From Flavobacteriaceae bacterium (GTDB lineage: Bacteria > Bacteroidota > Bacteroidia > Flavobacteriales > Flavobacteriaceae), in assembly GCA_018646605.1 (NCBI GenBank), contig JABGUL010000010.1:1-46093 (forward strand): a stretch of DNA of 46,093 bases. The letters run 5' to 3'. The position numbers were made by a program, and so were the translations under genes. The notes beneath the pieces were generated by a model. That model did not search any database, was not told the origin of the DNA, and was given only the letters and a program-made list of their open reading frames with translations. Positions 16,588-25,397 of this stretch are shown here, one piece after another (within the stretch, counting starts at the first letter, position 1; each line of letters opens with the position of its first letter).

Positions 16588-17037
16588 ATGCTCCTATTCA
16601 AAGACATCCATGGTAATCGTATTGACCCTGTAACCCATACGTTAGAGGTAATCAAAAACTATCCTTATGCTGAAATTCATATTGGTACCGATTCCCAAAA
16701 CATCAATAAAGAATCTCGATATACTACCGTTATCGCCTATCGGCTTGGGTCGCGAGGAGTGCATTATATTTTGAGTAAATCAACAATGAGTATCATACGA
16801 GACATGTGGACTCGACTGTGGAAAGAAGCTGAGTTAAGTATAGATTTAGCCGAATGGATTACTGAAAAAATAAGTGTTAAAGTTCAAATTGATATGGATT
16901 ACAACGAAGATGAAAGTTTCAAATCCAATAAATTAATCTCAGCCACAAAAGGGTGGGCCAATTCACTTGGTTATAAAGTAAATGTCAAACCCAATAATCA
17001 AATTGCAACAAGAGCTGCTGATTATCATTGTAAATAG
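16588..17037 (+). CDS. RNase H-like YkuK family protein (DUF458)
   Basis: 149 residues. The motif EIHIGTDSQN in the first strand provides an acidic residue as in RNase H-fold nucleases, and a second acidic group follows in VKVQIDMDYNEDES. The C-terminal TKGWANSLGYKVNVKPNNQIATRAADYHCK is typical of the DUF458/YkuK family. Activity is predicted from the fold only. It is cytoplasmic. The gene abuts the CAP lipoprotein gene with no bases between the two stop codons. Confidence 0.75.
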   Translation: MLLFKDIHGNRIDPVTHTLEVIKNYPYAEIHIGTDSQNINKESRYTTVIAYRLGSRGVHYILSKSTMSIIRDMWTRLWKEAELSIDLAEWITEKISVKVQIDMDYNEDESFKSNKLISATKGWANSLGYKVNVKPNNQIATRAADYHCK

Positions 17038-17565
17038 TTAGGGATTTCTAAATACCTGTGTAAAAAAGGCAATACTATCTTTTGTAAAAGCAATTCCTAC
17101 GCCCAACTCTGAATAGTCTCCAATCATATTGGTATAATGTCCTGGTGAATTTTTCCAGCCTTCTACCACACAGTTTGAAATAGCTTCTGCCGATCTTGTG
17201 TCTCCACAAGAACTCACATTTTCAAACCAAGGAACTTGACCAATGTTTTCAGCGATGCTTGTCCATGAAAAGGATAGCGCATTAGCGCGTTCTGAGGGGG
17301 ATTTATCCTCGTGATCGACATGAGCAAAGAAATTAAAGTCAACCATATTTTCACTGTGTAAAGTTGCTAGAATATCCATTTCATCATTTTGAGCTAGGTC
17401 CGTTTTCCCTTGAGATTTTCTTATATCATTTGTTTTTGCTAAAATTTTTTCTGCGATCTCCTTAAATAAATCTTTTTCTATTTCTTGTGCCTCAGAATCT
17501 TTAGCACAACTCATTACCATAAAGAAAAGAAGAGGAATGAAAATTTTATTTAAAATGACTTTCAT
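17038..17565 (-). CDS. CAP-domain (SCP/PR-1-like) lipoprotein
   Basis: 175 residues from ATG 17565. This start is chosen over the in-frame codon at 17589 because it begins directly with the lipoprotein signal MKVILNKIFIPLLFFMVMSC and lies downstream of a good promoter box. The CAP domain (about 45-175) has the usual elements: LHSENMVDFNFFAHVDHEDKSP, RANALSFSWTSIAENIGQ, and the signature WKNSPGHYTNMIGDYSELGVGIA. Bacterial CAP proteins are secreted and mostly of unknown function, with lipid binding or peptidase activity proposed for some. Two Cys (CGDTRSAEAISNC) may form a disulfide. Confidence 0.85.
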   Translation of the reverse strand: MKVILNKIFIPLLFFMVMSCAKDSEAQEIEKDLFKEIAEKILAKTNDIRKSQGKTDLAQNDEMDILATLHSENMVDFNFFAHVDHEDKSPSERANALSFSWTSIAENIGQVPWFENVSSCGDTRSAEAISNCVVEGWKNSPGHYTNMIGDYSELGVGIAFTKDSIAFFTQVFRNP

Positions 17566-17586
17566 GATATTGGTTTTTGATATAGT

Positions 17587-17594
17587 CAAAAGTA
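17587..17594 (-). promoter_or_regulatory. -7 element for the CAP lipoprotein
   Basis: On the minus strand this reads TACTTTTG, an exact TAnnTTTG match, 21 bases before ATG 17565. It supports that start over 17589. Confidence 0.5.
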
Positions 17595-17639
17595 CTCAAA
17601 TTGAAGTATCTTTAGAAATCAATTGTTAAAACAAATTTT

Positions 17640-18560
17640 ATGCGTTTTGCTATAATAGCCCCTCCTGTTCCAACGCAAAAATGGAAAGAAGGTTTTGATA
17701 AAATTGCACCTCATATTCCTATATTAATTGGAGCGGAAACAGATACTCCTGAAGATGTGGAATGTGCATTGTTATGGAGGCAGCCTGAAAATTCCCTTAA
17801 AAAGTTCAAAAACTTAAAATTAATTTTTTCAATGGGTGCTGGGGTAGACCATATCTTTTCCGATGAAAGTATCCCTAAACAAATTCCTATATGCAGAGTG
17901 GTTGACCCAATGATGGCTTTTTCAATGACCAATTATATTTTAATGGCTGTTTTAAACCACCAACGGTCATTTTATGATTTTCAAATAGCACAACAAAATA
18001 AACATTGGTCTCAATTTGAGATCAGCGAAAAAGATTTAAAAATTGGTGTGCTGGGTACGGGTCACCTTGGGATGGATGCGGCAACTAAACTAGATCATTT
18101 GGGTTTTTCTGTTTTTGGTTATAGCAATAGCCCCAAAGAAACTCCTTTCCCCTCCTTCAGCGGCGAAGAGCTTGATGTTTTTCTTACAAAAATTAACGTT
18201 TTAATTTGTACCGTTCCGTTTACATCCAAAACCAATGGTTTATTGAGTAAGAATTTATTTGACAAGCTAAAACACCCCACTTATCTTATTAATGTTTCAC
18301 GAGGTGCAGTTCAAGTAGAAAAAGACATTCTAGAGGCCCTAGATGCAAATATACTCTCAGGAGCTTTTCTTGATGTTTTTGAACAAGAACCGTTAGTGAA
18401 ATCAAGCCCCTTGTGGGAGCATCCCAAAGTTAAAATTACCCCACACATTGCCAGTTTAACGTATCCAAAACAAGGTGTATTGCAAGTTTTAGAAAGTTTT
18501 GATCTTGTCAAAAAAGGACTTACTCCACGATACCCAGTAGATCGTGACAAGATGTATTAA
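17640..18560 (+). CDS. D-isomer-specific 2-hydroxyacid dehydrogenase (GhrA-like)
   Basis: 306 residues, cytoplasmic. The NAD(P) site GxGxxG is at 139-144 (VLGTGHLG). Catalytic elements are the Arg in INVSRGAVQVEKD, the Glu in DVFEQEPL and the His in ITPHIAS. The N-terminal half with IFSMGAGVDHI is typical of glyoxylate/hydroxypyruvate reductase A. The reaction is NAD(P)H-linked reduction of a 2-oxoacid such as glyoxylate or hydroxypyruvate. It is convergent with the DUF1611 gene and the two stop codons overlap in TTAA. The nearby amino-acid genes would generate oxoacids, but a link is inference. Confidence 0.85.
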   Translation: MRFAIIAPPVPTQKWKEGFDKIAPHIPILIGAETDTPEDVECALLWRQPENSLKKFKNLKLIFSMGAGVDHIFSDESIPKQIPICRVVDPMMAFSMTNYILMAVLNHQRSFYDFQIAQQNKHWSQFEISEKDLKIGVLGTGHLGMDAATKLDHLGFSVFGYSNSPKETPFPSFSGEELDVFLTKINVLICTVPFTSKTNGLLSKNLFDKLKHPTYLINVSRGAVQVEKDILEALDANILSGAFLDVFEQEPLVKSSPLWEHPKVKITPHIASLTYPKQGVLQVLESFDLVKKGLTPRYPVDRDKMY

Positions 18561-19597
18561 CTTGAAGCGATATGCTTCCCTATTGAGTCAATTCCAAACC
18601 GAACAGGATCAGTAACTAATATCCCTGTTTTTTCTGCTGTTTTTTTCAAATATATTTCAGCATCTTCAAGAGAAAGCATGCTTGTATTAGCGGCAATTCC
18701 TATGACTTTTGCCTTTGGAAATGTACCCCCTACTGTTGCCAAAGACTCATTTAAAGCAATAAAATCGTTCAAATCTGGTATCTTAATATGTTCGGGGCTT
18801 CTAAGTGTGGTTTTTTCTGCCCGAAGACATAAAATTAGATGTGTTGGGCAACTTCCTCTCATCAAAGGAAGGGTTGCTGTACTCCCTGGATGTAATAAAG
18901 AACCTTGTCCTTCAATAAGAACTATTTCTTTATCTGCTTGTTCCATAACAACTTGTTCAACTGCACCGCAGGCATGATCTACCTTAAAAGCATCTAGTGG
19001 AATTCCTTTTCCGGTAATCGTAATTCCAATTTGTCCCGTAGCCACAAAACCTACATTAACTTTCTCTTTTTGAAGCCATGAGTATAGTTCTAAACCTGCG
19101 GTCATTTTTCCAACCGCCATGTCTGTACCAACAAATAAGACCCGCTTATTTTCAAGGTTTGCTGCTCTACCTGTTGCAATATCTGGAATAAACTGAGGGA
19201 CACGTATATCCCAAATCCACTGCCTTTCAGGGTTCTTGATATTAGATTGCCATTTAGGCTGTAATAAATCATGTAAGCCATTGACTATTGATAATCCATT
19301 TTCCAAAGCTTCTTCAATGACACTATTCCATGAATCAGGAATTCTTCCACCTGATGGAGCAATTCCAAGAACCAATACCTCAGCTCCCTTTGAAATTGCT
19401 TCTTTAAGTGAAGCTAATATCGGAACGGACTTAGTGGTATCCATAAACTCACTCATTTGTCTTCCGGCCAGTGCTTTGTCAATTACTGCAACAATTGGGT
19501 TCATTAAATAGCGAACCACTCCAGTTCCCATTTTGCCATAGTCACTATCAATATGGCCTTCCATATAAACAGCAATTTTTTGTTTGGAATTAAGCAT
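18557..19597 (-). CDS. DUF1611 P-loop protein (DgcN-like, putative D-Glu N-acetyltransferase)
   Basis: 346 residues. A Rossmann-like N-terminal domain (VLVLGIAPSGGRIP) is followed by a P-loop domain with Walker-A text FVGTDMAVGKMTAG (G157 to T166) and GLELYSW. DUF1611 members beside an enolase-superfamily racemase have been described as DgcN in a marine D-glutamate catabolic pathway, where DgcN acetylates D-Glu and DgcA epimerises the product. Here the start overlaps the end of the dipeptide-epimerase gene by 8 bases, so the pair is translationally coupled. Assignment of the acetyltransferase role depends on orthology that I cannot test. A peptide-directed activity is also possible. Confidence 0.75.
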   Translation of the reverse strand: MLNSKQKIAVYMEGHIDSDYGKMGTGVVRYLMNPIVAVIDKALAGRQMSEFMDTTKSVPILASLKEAISKGAEVLVLGIAPSGGRIPDSWNSVIEEALENGLSIVNGLHDLLQPKWQSNIKNPERQWIWDIRVPQFIPDIATGRAANLENKRVLFVGTDMAVGKMTAGLELYSWLQKEKVNVGFVATGQIGITITGKGIPLDAFKVDHACGAVEQVVMEQADKEIVLIEGQGSLLHPGSTATLPLMRGSCPTHLILCLRAEKTTLRSPEHIKIPDLNDFIALNESLATVGGTFPKAKVIGIAANTSMLSLEDAEIYLKKTAEKTGILVTDPVRFGIDSIGKHIASS

Positions 19598-20639
19598 AAA
19601 ATTCTTCTTTTAAATAAGCCCCGTGCCCAGGAATTTCGGGAGGAAGTGTTACTCCGTTTATAAGAGGCGCACCATGAGCGGGATCTGGAGCTAAATTATA
19701 ATGTGAATCTAAATCGATGTGGTCAATTCCTCCTGTCATAGCTGCAGCTGCAGCAATAGCAACAGAAGATTCACTCATACACCCGATCATTGTTTTTAAC
19801 CCATGTGCTCTTGCCGTTCCAATAATCCTAAGGGCTTCTGTTATACCCCCACATTTCATTAATTTCATGTTTACCCCGTCTACATGGGCAGCAAAGGAAG
19901 GAATGTTTTGAGAAAAACGACAAGATTCATCAACATATATAGGGAGTGGTCGGCTTTTAAAAAGTGTCTTTAATCCTGCTTCATCTCCCTCTTTTAAGGG
20001 CTGCTCTATATAATCTACCTTTCGATCAGCAAGCCATTGCATCATATGTTGGGCCTGATTTACATCCCATCCTCCATTTGCATCTACACGAAGCTTAACC
20101 GGATATTTTTTAGTGCTTTCAACCACCTGTTCAAACATAGTTTTGTCAGCATCAATCCCTTCGGGCGAGCCTAATTTTATCTTCAGGGATTGAACTGTTG
20201 TTCCCTCCAAAAGCAAAGGAACACGTTCTTTTATCACTTCAGGAGGATTTATTCCGATGGTCACTGAAGTGGGAGTATGTGGTTTTGAAAAACCTAATAA
20301 TTGACGTAAAGGGAGTTGCGCTTTTTTTGCTGTCCAATCCCAAAAAGCTGTGTCTAAAGCGACATAAGCACACGGAGGAATTTTCATTTCTCTTGCTCGA
20401 TCATATAATTCTTGAATGGAAAATCCTTCAATACCAGTTGCAATAAAATTTTCCAAAGCCTCTTGAACAGCCTCAGCTGTTGCAGCACCCTCAGAATTTC
20501 CTGGGGCTGCTTCACCCCAGCCTATATGTCCGTCTTTTTCATAGCAAACAAAAAGATTCTCTGAATTATATCTCACCCCTCTACTTATTGCTAATGGGAA
20601 TCTTTTTTTGAGGGTAACTTTATGGAAGGTAAATTTCAT
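19590..20639 (-). CDS. Dipeptide epimerase / DgcA-like racemase (enolase superfamily)
   Basis: 349 residues from ATG 20639. The longer frame to 20687 adds a hydrophobic tail unlike the family, and the conserved start is MKFTFHKVTLKKRFPL. Muconate-lactonising-type residues are all present: catalytic K153-x-K155 in SLKIKLG, metal ligands D186 (RVDANGGW), E212 (YIEQPL), D237 (YVDESC), and the second catalytic Lys K262 in MKCGG. The DxD motif D309-L-D311 (HIDLDSH) is the feature that in L-Ala-D/L-Glu epimerases binds the dipeptide amino group. This favours a dipeptide substrate over N-acetyl-glutamate, although the DUF1611 partner points to the latter. Confidence 0.83.
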   Translation of the reverse strand: MKFTFHKVTLKKRFPLAISRGVRYNSENLFVCYEKDGHIGWGEAAPGNSEGAATAEAVQEALENFIATGIEGFSIQELYDRAREMKIPPCAYVALDTAFWDWTAKKAQLPLRQLLGFSKPHTPTSVTIGINPPEVIKERVPLLLEGTTVQSLKIKLGSPEGIDADKTMFEQVVESTKKYPVKLRVDANGGWDVNQAQHMMQWLADRKVDYIEQPLKEGDEAGLKTLFKSRPLPIYVDESCRFSQNIPSFAAHVDGVNMKLMKCGGITEALRIIGTARAHGLKTMIGCMSESSVAIAAAAAMTGGIDHIDLDSHYNLAPDPAHGAPLINGVTLPPEIPGHGAYLKEEFYA

Positions 20640-20744
20640 TGTTAAAAAAATTGAATTCCGAAGATAATAAATTATACATTCTGTCAAGTGCTTTTAAACG
20701 TTCTACAGGCAATGAATTTCTCCTTTTTCTTTTTTAAAACAAAA

Positions 20745-22343
20745 CTACTTTTTACTTAGTTCTCTAATTTGTAAGTTTTCAATTTTAACGGTCTCGGCAT
20801 TCGTTTTTAAGCTCAGTGTTTCAAAGGGTGACTGACTAAAGAAGATCTCTGTCATTACCGTCTCTCCTTCGTCAAAAAATACTTCTAGAGACATTTTATC
20901 AACAATAAAATAAATATCTAATGAATCAGACATTTTGGTTCTAGGGGCTGTTGAGGGTTTTGCACTAAAGGTTTCAGAAAAACTAGTATCCCCGGACTGA
21001 CTTCTATCAATAAAAAACTGATGCTTGTTTTGATCATAACCAAACATAAGAGAGTCACCCATGCTGTTTTCAAGTAAAAATGTATATTTATTATTCTCCA
21101 GGTTGACCAAGTTTAAATTTATTTGAAACGCAGATAAATCAAGGGTACCCTTTTCAATTAAAAGTGTTTCTTTTTGATGAGAAAAGGTTTCTTTTTTTAA
21201 AGTCTTAGTCGTGTATTTATCCCAGTCTTTGGGGGCCTTTGAGCGTAGTCTATAGCCCTCTTGATTTTCTGTTAATTCTAGTTCCCGGGGTAGTGTCATA
21301 GCACTTCTCCATTTGGTTGTAGGAACTTGATTTGCATATTCCCAGTTAGACATCCAGCCTAAATATAAAACACCCTTAGCCTCATTTGACCAATTTGAGA
21401 ATGTTACCCCTGCATAGTTGTCTTTTCCAAAATCAATCCAATAAGAATGATCCTTTTCCATTGCTTTTTGAAAATCAGGGTCGACAGTAAATACTTTTCC
21501 ATCAAAATCTCCAACAAAATACTGAGTCGCACTCCCTCCGTTAGGTCCACCAGGATTAATACTCACTAGTTGTACCCACTTGCTAATTCCTTTTCCATTT
21601 ACAGGAAGCGGAAAAAGATCAGGACATTCCCAAACACCTCCATGATTTCCTATACCATCACCAAAAGAAGATAAATAAGACCAGGATAATAAATTTTTGG
21701 ATTCAAAAAACTGTATTTCTTGTCCTGCAGCTAAGGACATAATCCATTTTTGATTGGGTTCATACCAAAAGACCTTTGGGTCTCTAAAATCTATTATTCC
21801 CGGATTTTTAAGCACCGGATTTTTTGTGTATTTCGTCCAAGTAAAACCATCATCTAGAGAATAAGCAATACTCTGTGTTTGAAAATCAATTGCCTCTTTC
21901 TTGTCTGCTTTTTCACTATCATGATTTGTATATATAGCAATAATCGCGGGATTTTGTGTGGTCCCAAGACCAGAAGTGTTGTTGTAATCTACCACGGCAC
22001 TTCCAGAAAATATTGTCCCTAAATCATCTGGAATTAAAGCAATTGAATGTTCTTCCCAATGCTTTAAATCCTTGCTTGTTGCATGCCCCCAATGCATTGG
22101 TCCCCAGACACTCTCATTTGGATTATGCTGAAAATATAAATGGTAAATCCCTTTGTAAAAAAACATACCATTAGGATCATTCATCCAGTTATTCTCTGGA
22201 GAAAAATGAAATAAAGGGCGATATTTTGCTTCTTCAGTTTTAAATTTATTCATTCTGTCTGTATTGCTATCAAAATTTTTACATGCGGTAACGCAAAAAA
22301 ATATTAGTGCTGCAAAGAAAAAGGTTTGTTTAAATGAAATCAT
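20745..22343 (-). CDS. Glycoside hydrolase family 32 lipoprotein (fructanase/levanase type)
   Basis: 532 residues with a lipoprotein signal ending in FFCVTAC (Cys21). GH32 catalytic motifs are intact: WMNDPNG with the nucleophile D56, RDP at 187-189 as transition-state stabiliser, and EC at 239-240 as acid/base. The five-bladed propeller is followed by the usual C-terminal beta-sandwich (about 395-532; SLDIYFIVDKMSLEVFFDEGE). It should cleave fructose from levan, inulin or sucrose at the cell surface. It overlaps the sugar porter gene by 4 bases, so hydrolysis and uptake are coupled. Confidence 0.92.
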   Translation of the reverse strand: MISFKQTFFFAALIFFCVTACKNFDSNTDRMNKFKTEEAKYRPLFHFSPENNWMNDPNGMFFYKGIYHLYFQHNPNESVWGPMHWGHATSKDLKHWEEHSIALIPDDLGTIFSGSAVVDYNNTSGLGTTQNPAIIAIYTNHDSEKADKKEAIDFQTQSIAYSLDDGFTWTKYTKNPVLKNPGIIDFRDPKVFWYEPNQKWIMSLAAGQEIQFFESKNLLSWSYLSSFGDGIGNHGGVWECPDLFPLPVNGKGISKWVQLVSINPGGPNGGSATQYFVGDFDGKVFTVDPDFQKAMEKDHSYWIDFGKDNYAGVTFSNWSNEAKGVLYLGWMSNWEYANQVPTTKWRSAMTLPRELELTENQEGYRLRSKAPKDWDKYTTKTLKKETFSHQKETLLIEKGTLDLSAFQINLNLVNLENNKYTFLLENSMGDSLMFGYDQNKHQFFIDRSQSGDTSFSETFSAKPSTAPRTKMSDSLDIYFIVDKMSLEVFFDEGETVMTEIFFSQSPFETLSLKTNAETVKIENLQIRELSKK

Positions 22344-23674
22344 TTTTTTGAATTAATATTATCAGAAATTAATTTGTCGCTTAATTCTTCCAAAGAAATC
22401 CCTTTTGTCTCGGGCATCATAAAATGTACGAAAAGTAACTGCAAAACCATAAAGAATGCAAAAATAGAAAAAACTACTCCTGCCCCTATTGAGCTAAATA
22501 AAAGCGGAACAAGCGAAGGGATGATTGCAGCTAAAACCCAATGGACACTGGTTCCAAAAGATTGGCCAGCATTTCTTAAATGATTTGGAAATATTTCAGA
22601 AATATAGACCCAAATAATAGCTCCTTGTCCTATCGCATGGGCTGCAATAAAGAGGAATAAGAAAATTGGAATTAAAAGCCCTCCCCATTCGAAGAAAAAG
22701 GCACAAGCCACCAAACTCAAAGAAATAATGTATCCAAAAGAACCATAATACATCAGGGTTCTTCTTCCCTTTTTATCAATTAAAGAAATTCCTATGTAGG
22801 TGAAAATTAAATTTGTTACTCCAATACCAATACTGCTTAAAAGGGATGCGCTCTCTCCTAGTCCTCCTTCCTCAAAAATTCGAGGAGCATAATATAAAAA
22901 TGCATTGATTCCCGAAAGTTGATTAAAAAATGCAACTAAAAATGCGAGTTTTAATGGGAACCGGTATTTTTTATTAAAAATTGATTCTGATTTATTTTCA
23001 CTTGTAACACTTTGATTTATTTCTTGCAACAATTGATCAAACGAACCGTTTGGGTCTACTTTTGCATAAATAGCTTTTGCTTCATCCACTAAGCCACGGG
23101 TGATCAACCAACGAGGACTTTTAGGAATCGTCAAACATAATAAGGTAAAAAGTATGGCTGGAAAAGCTTCAACCCCCATCATCCATCTCCAGGCATTATC
23201 TCCAATGTCACTTAACAAATAGTTTGAAAGAAAAGCTAATAAAATTCCGAAAACTAAATTAAATTGATACAGTCCAACCAAACGTCCTCTGTCTTTAGGA
23301 GGTGCAATTTCAGAAATATATGCTGGTGCAGCAATGGTAGAAATACCAACTCCCAAACCACCTATAAAACGAAATACTGCAAAGACAATAGGGTCATTCG
23401 ACAAAGCTGAACCTACAGCTGAAATGGTGTACAAAACACCAATCCAAAAAAGAGTTGTCTTACGCCCTAAACGTTGCGTTGGAAAAGATCCAAATAATGC
23501 ACCCACGACAGTTCCCCAAAGCGCCATCCCCATGACAACTGTACCATGAAAACCATCTGAAGATTCCCATAGATTTTGTAATTTTTTGTCTGCTCCTGAG
23601 ATTACAACAGTGTCAAATCCAAATAATAATCCTGCTAAAGCAGCAACAATGGACCAATAGAAAACATTTTTCAT
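22340..23674 (-). CDS. Sugar porter family MFS transporter (probably fructose)
   Basis: 444 residues, 12 membrane helices. Sugar-porter signatures are GRKTTLFWIGVL (loop 2-3, as RLGRKTT), PAYISEIAPPKDRGRLVGLYQ after helix 4, PKSPRWLITRG after helix 6, QLSGINAFLYYAPRIF in helix 7, DKKGRRTLMYYG in loop 8-9 and PETKGISLEEL at the C-terminus. It is first in a two-gene operon with the GH32 enzyme, so fructose or a small fructan is the likely substrate, taken up by H+ symport. No fructokinase or regulator is seen in the window. Confidence 0.9.
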   Translation of the reverse strand: MKNVFYWSIVAALAGLLFGFDTVVISGADKKLQNLWESSDGFHGTVVMGMALWGTVVGALFGSFPTQRLGRKTTLFWIGVLYTISAVGSALSNDPIVFAVFRFIGGLGVGISTIAAPAYISEIAPPKDRGRLVGLYQFNLVFGILLAFLSNYLLSDIGDNAWRWMMGVEAFPAILFTLLCLTIPKSPRWLITRGLVDEAKAIYAKVDPNGSFDQLLQEINQSVTSENKSESIFNKKYRFPLKLAFLVAFFNQLSGINAFLYYAPRIFEEGGLGESASLLSSIGIGVTNLIFTYIGISLIDKKGRRTLMYYGSFGYIISLSLVACAFFFEWGGLLIPIFLFLFIAAHAIGQGAIIWVYISEIFPNHLRNAGQSFGTSVHWVLAAIIPSLVPLLFSSIGAGVVFSIFAFFMVLQLLFVHFMMPETKGISLEELSDKLISDNINSKK

Positions 23675-23808
23675 TGATGAATGTATTTAAATGCGTTTTT
23701 GATTTATTAAACTTTGTATCAAGATAATTAAAAACCCTTTCAAAGGAATAATTTCTTAATTAAAATCATTGGCATAAAGTTCTTTATATTTATTAAAAAA
23801 TTAAATCA

Positions 23809-25383
23809 ATGTTTCCACTTATTAAAAAGTCCTTGTTTATCTTATTTGGGTTGGTAATAATCCAAAGTTGTCAATCCTCAAACGCTAAAAATGAAGCGCC
23901 AAAACCAAGAATTGCCATTGCTGGTTTAGCGATTGAATCCAGCACGTTCTCACCTGCAAAATCTGAGATAGATGCTTTTTTAGCCAGAGAAGGTGAAGAT
24001 GTTTTAAAATATTATCCTTTTTTAGAGGAAACTTCAGCCCAGAGACTTGCTGCAACCTGGATTCCAACCCTAAGGGGTCATGCGCTTCCCGGGGGAATAG
24101 TAACTCGAAAAGCTTATGATTCATTGGTAGGAAAAACACTTACACTCTTAAAAGAAGGTATGCCTTATGACGGTCTCTTTTTTGACATACATGGGGCAAT
24201 GAGTGTGGAGGGGATAGATGATCCCGAAGGAGATTTTATAGAAAAAATAAGAGCTTTGATTGGGACTAAAACACTCATTTCAACTTCTATGGACTTACAT
24301 GGAAATGTTTCTGAACGTCTTGCCCAACATTCTGATTTGATTACTTGTTATCGAATGGCTCCTCATGAAGATGCACTAGAGTCAAAACAAAGAGCGGTAG
24401 ACAACCTTTTAGACCGAATCGCCTCTGGTAAGGGAAAACCAAAATTTAAAGCATGGATTCCAGTTCCTATATTATTACCTGGTGAAAAGACAAGTACTCG
24501 AATTGAACCTGGAAAAAGTCTGTACGCAAAAATAAAGCCGATGACCGAAAAAGAAGGTGTCATTGATGCTGCAATATGGATTGGCTATGCCTGGGCAGAT
24601 GAGCCTAGAAATCATGCCGTAGTAATGGTAACAGGTGATGACCAAGTCGCGGTAACCGAGAGTGCTGAAATTTTAGCAAAAGCTTTTTGGGACGTTCGAA
24701 ATGAATTCGAATTTGTCGCTCCAACTGCTAGCCTTGAAAAAAGCCTGGAACTTGCCTTAAAATCTAACAAAAAACCATATATCATAAGTGATATGGGAGA
24801 CAACCCAACCGCCGGAGGAGCTGGTGATGTAACGTGGACCCTCCGAGAATTATTAGCAAATAAGGCTTTTAATACAGCCGAGGGACCTTCGCTTATTTAT
24901 GCTTCAATCCCTGGCCCAGAAATGATTTTAGCAGCAGAAAAAGCAGGTGTAGGCGGAACGGTCTCAGCATATGTAGGAGCGCAGGTAGATGATCGCTTTG
25001 CACCCCCCTTACTTATAAATGGTGTGGTGGAAGCAATTCTTCAAGGAGATGTACATGCAGAAACAGAGGTTGTTGTTAAAGTAGGAAGTATCCGAATAAT
25101 TGTTACTAAAAAACGGAAGCCCTATCATTATGAAAAAGACTTTACCAATCTAGGTCTAGATCCAAGAACTGCAGATATTGTGGTGGTAAAAATTGGATAT
25201 CTAGTCCCAGAGTTATACGAAATGAGAGGAGATTGGATTATGGCACTCACCCCAGGTGGGGTGGATCAAGACCTTGATCGATTGGGATATAAGAGAATCA
25301 AAAGACCTATGTTCCCCCTTGATCAAGACATGGAGGAGGTGGATCTTCACGCCCGTTTAATTCCTGCTTCTGATACATTTTAA
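23809..25383 (+). CDS. M81 family metallopeptidase (MlrC / microcystinase C-like) lipoprotein
   Basis: 524 residues with a lipoprotein signal (MFPLIKKSLFILFGLVIIQSC, Cys21). The N-terminal domain starts RIAIAGLAIESSTFSP, typical of M81/MlrC. Putative zinc ligands lie in FFDIHGAMSVEG, SMDLHGNVSERL and YRMAPHEDA. The middle domain has ISDMGDNPTAGGAGDVTWTL, also a family signature. MlrC was named for cleaving linearised microcystin fragments, but most homologues have unknown natural substrates, probably unusual or modified peptides. It is followed after 14 bases by a penicillin-acylase-family lipoprotein, with which it forms an operon of two exported amide hydrolases. Confidence 0.87.
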   Translation: MFPLIKKSLFILFGLVIIQSCQSSNAKNEAPKPRIAIAGLAIESSTFSPAKSEIDAFLAREGEDVLKYYPFLEETSAQRLAATWIPTLRGHALPGGIVTRKAYDSLVGKTLTLLKEGMPYDGLFFDIHGAMSVEGIDDPEGDFIEKIRALIGTKTLISTSMDLHGNVSERLAQHSDLITCYRMAPHEDALESKQRAVDNLLDRIASGKGKPKFKAWIPVPILLPGEKTSTRIEPGKSLYAKIKPMTEKEGVIDAAIWIGYAWADEPRNHAVVMVTGDDQVAVTESAEILAKAFWDVRNEFEFVAPTASLEKSLELALKSNKKPYIISDMGDNPTAGGAGDVTWTLRELLANKAFNTAEGPSLIYASIPGPEMILAAEKAGVGGTVSAYVGAQVDDRFAPPLLINGVVEAILQGDVHAETEVVVKVGSIRIIVTKKRKPYHYEKDFTNLGLDPRTADIVVVKIGYLVPELYEMRGDWIMALTPGGVDQDLDRLGYKRIKRPMFPLDQDMEEVDLHARLIPASDTF

Positions 25384-25397
25384 TTAAAATTTACGGT

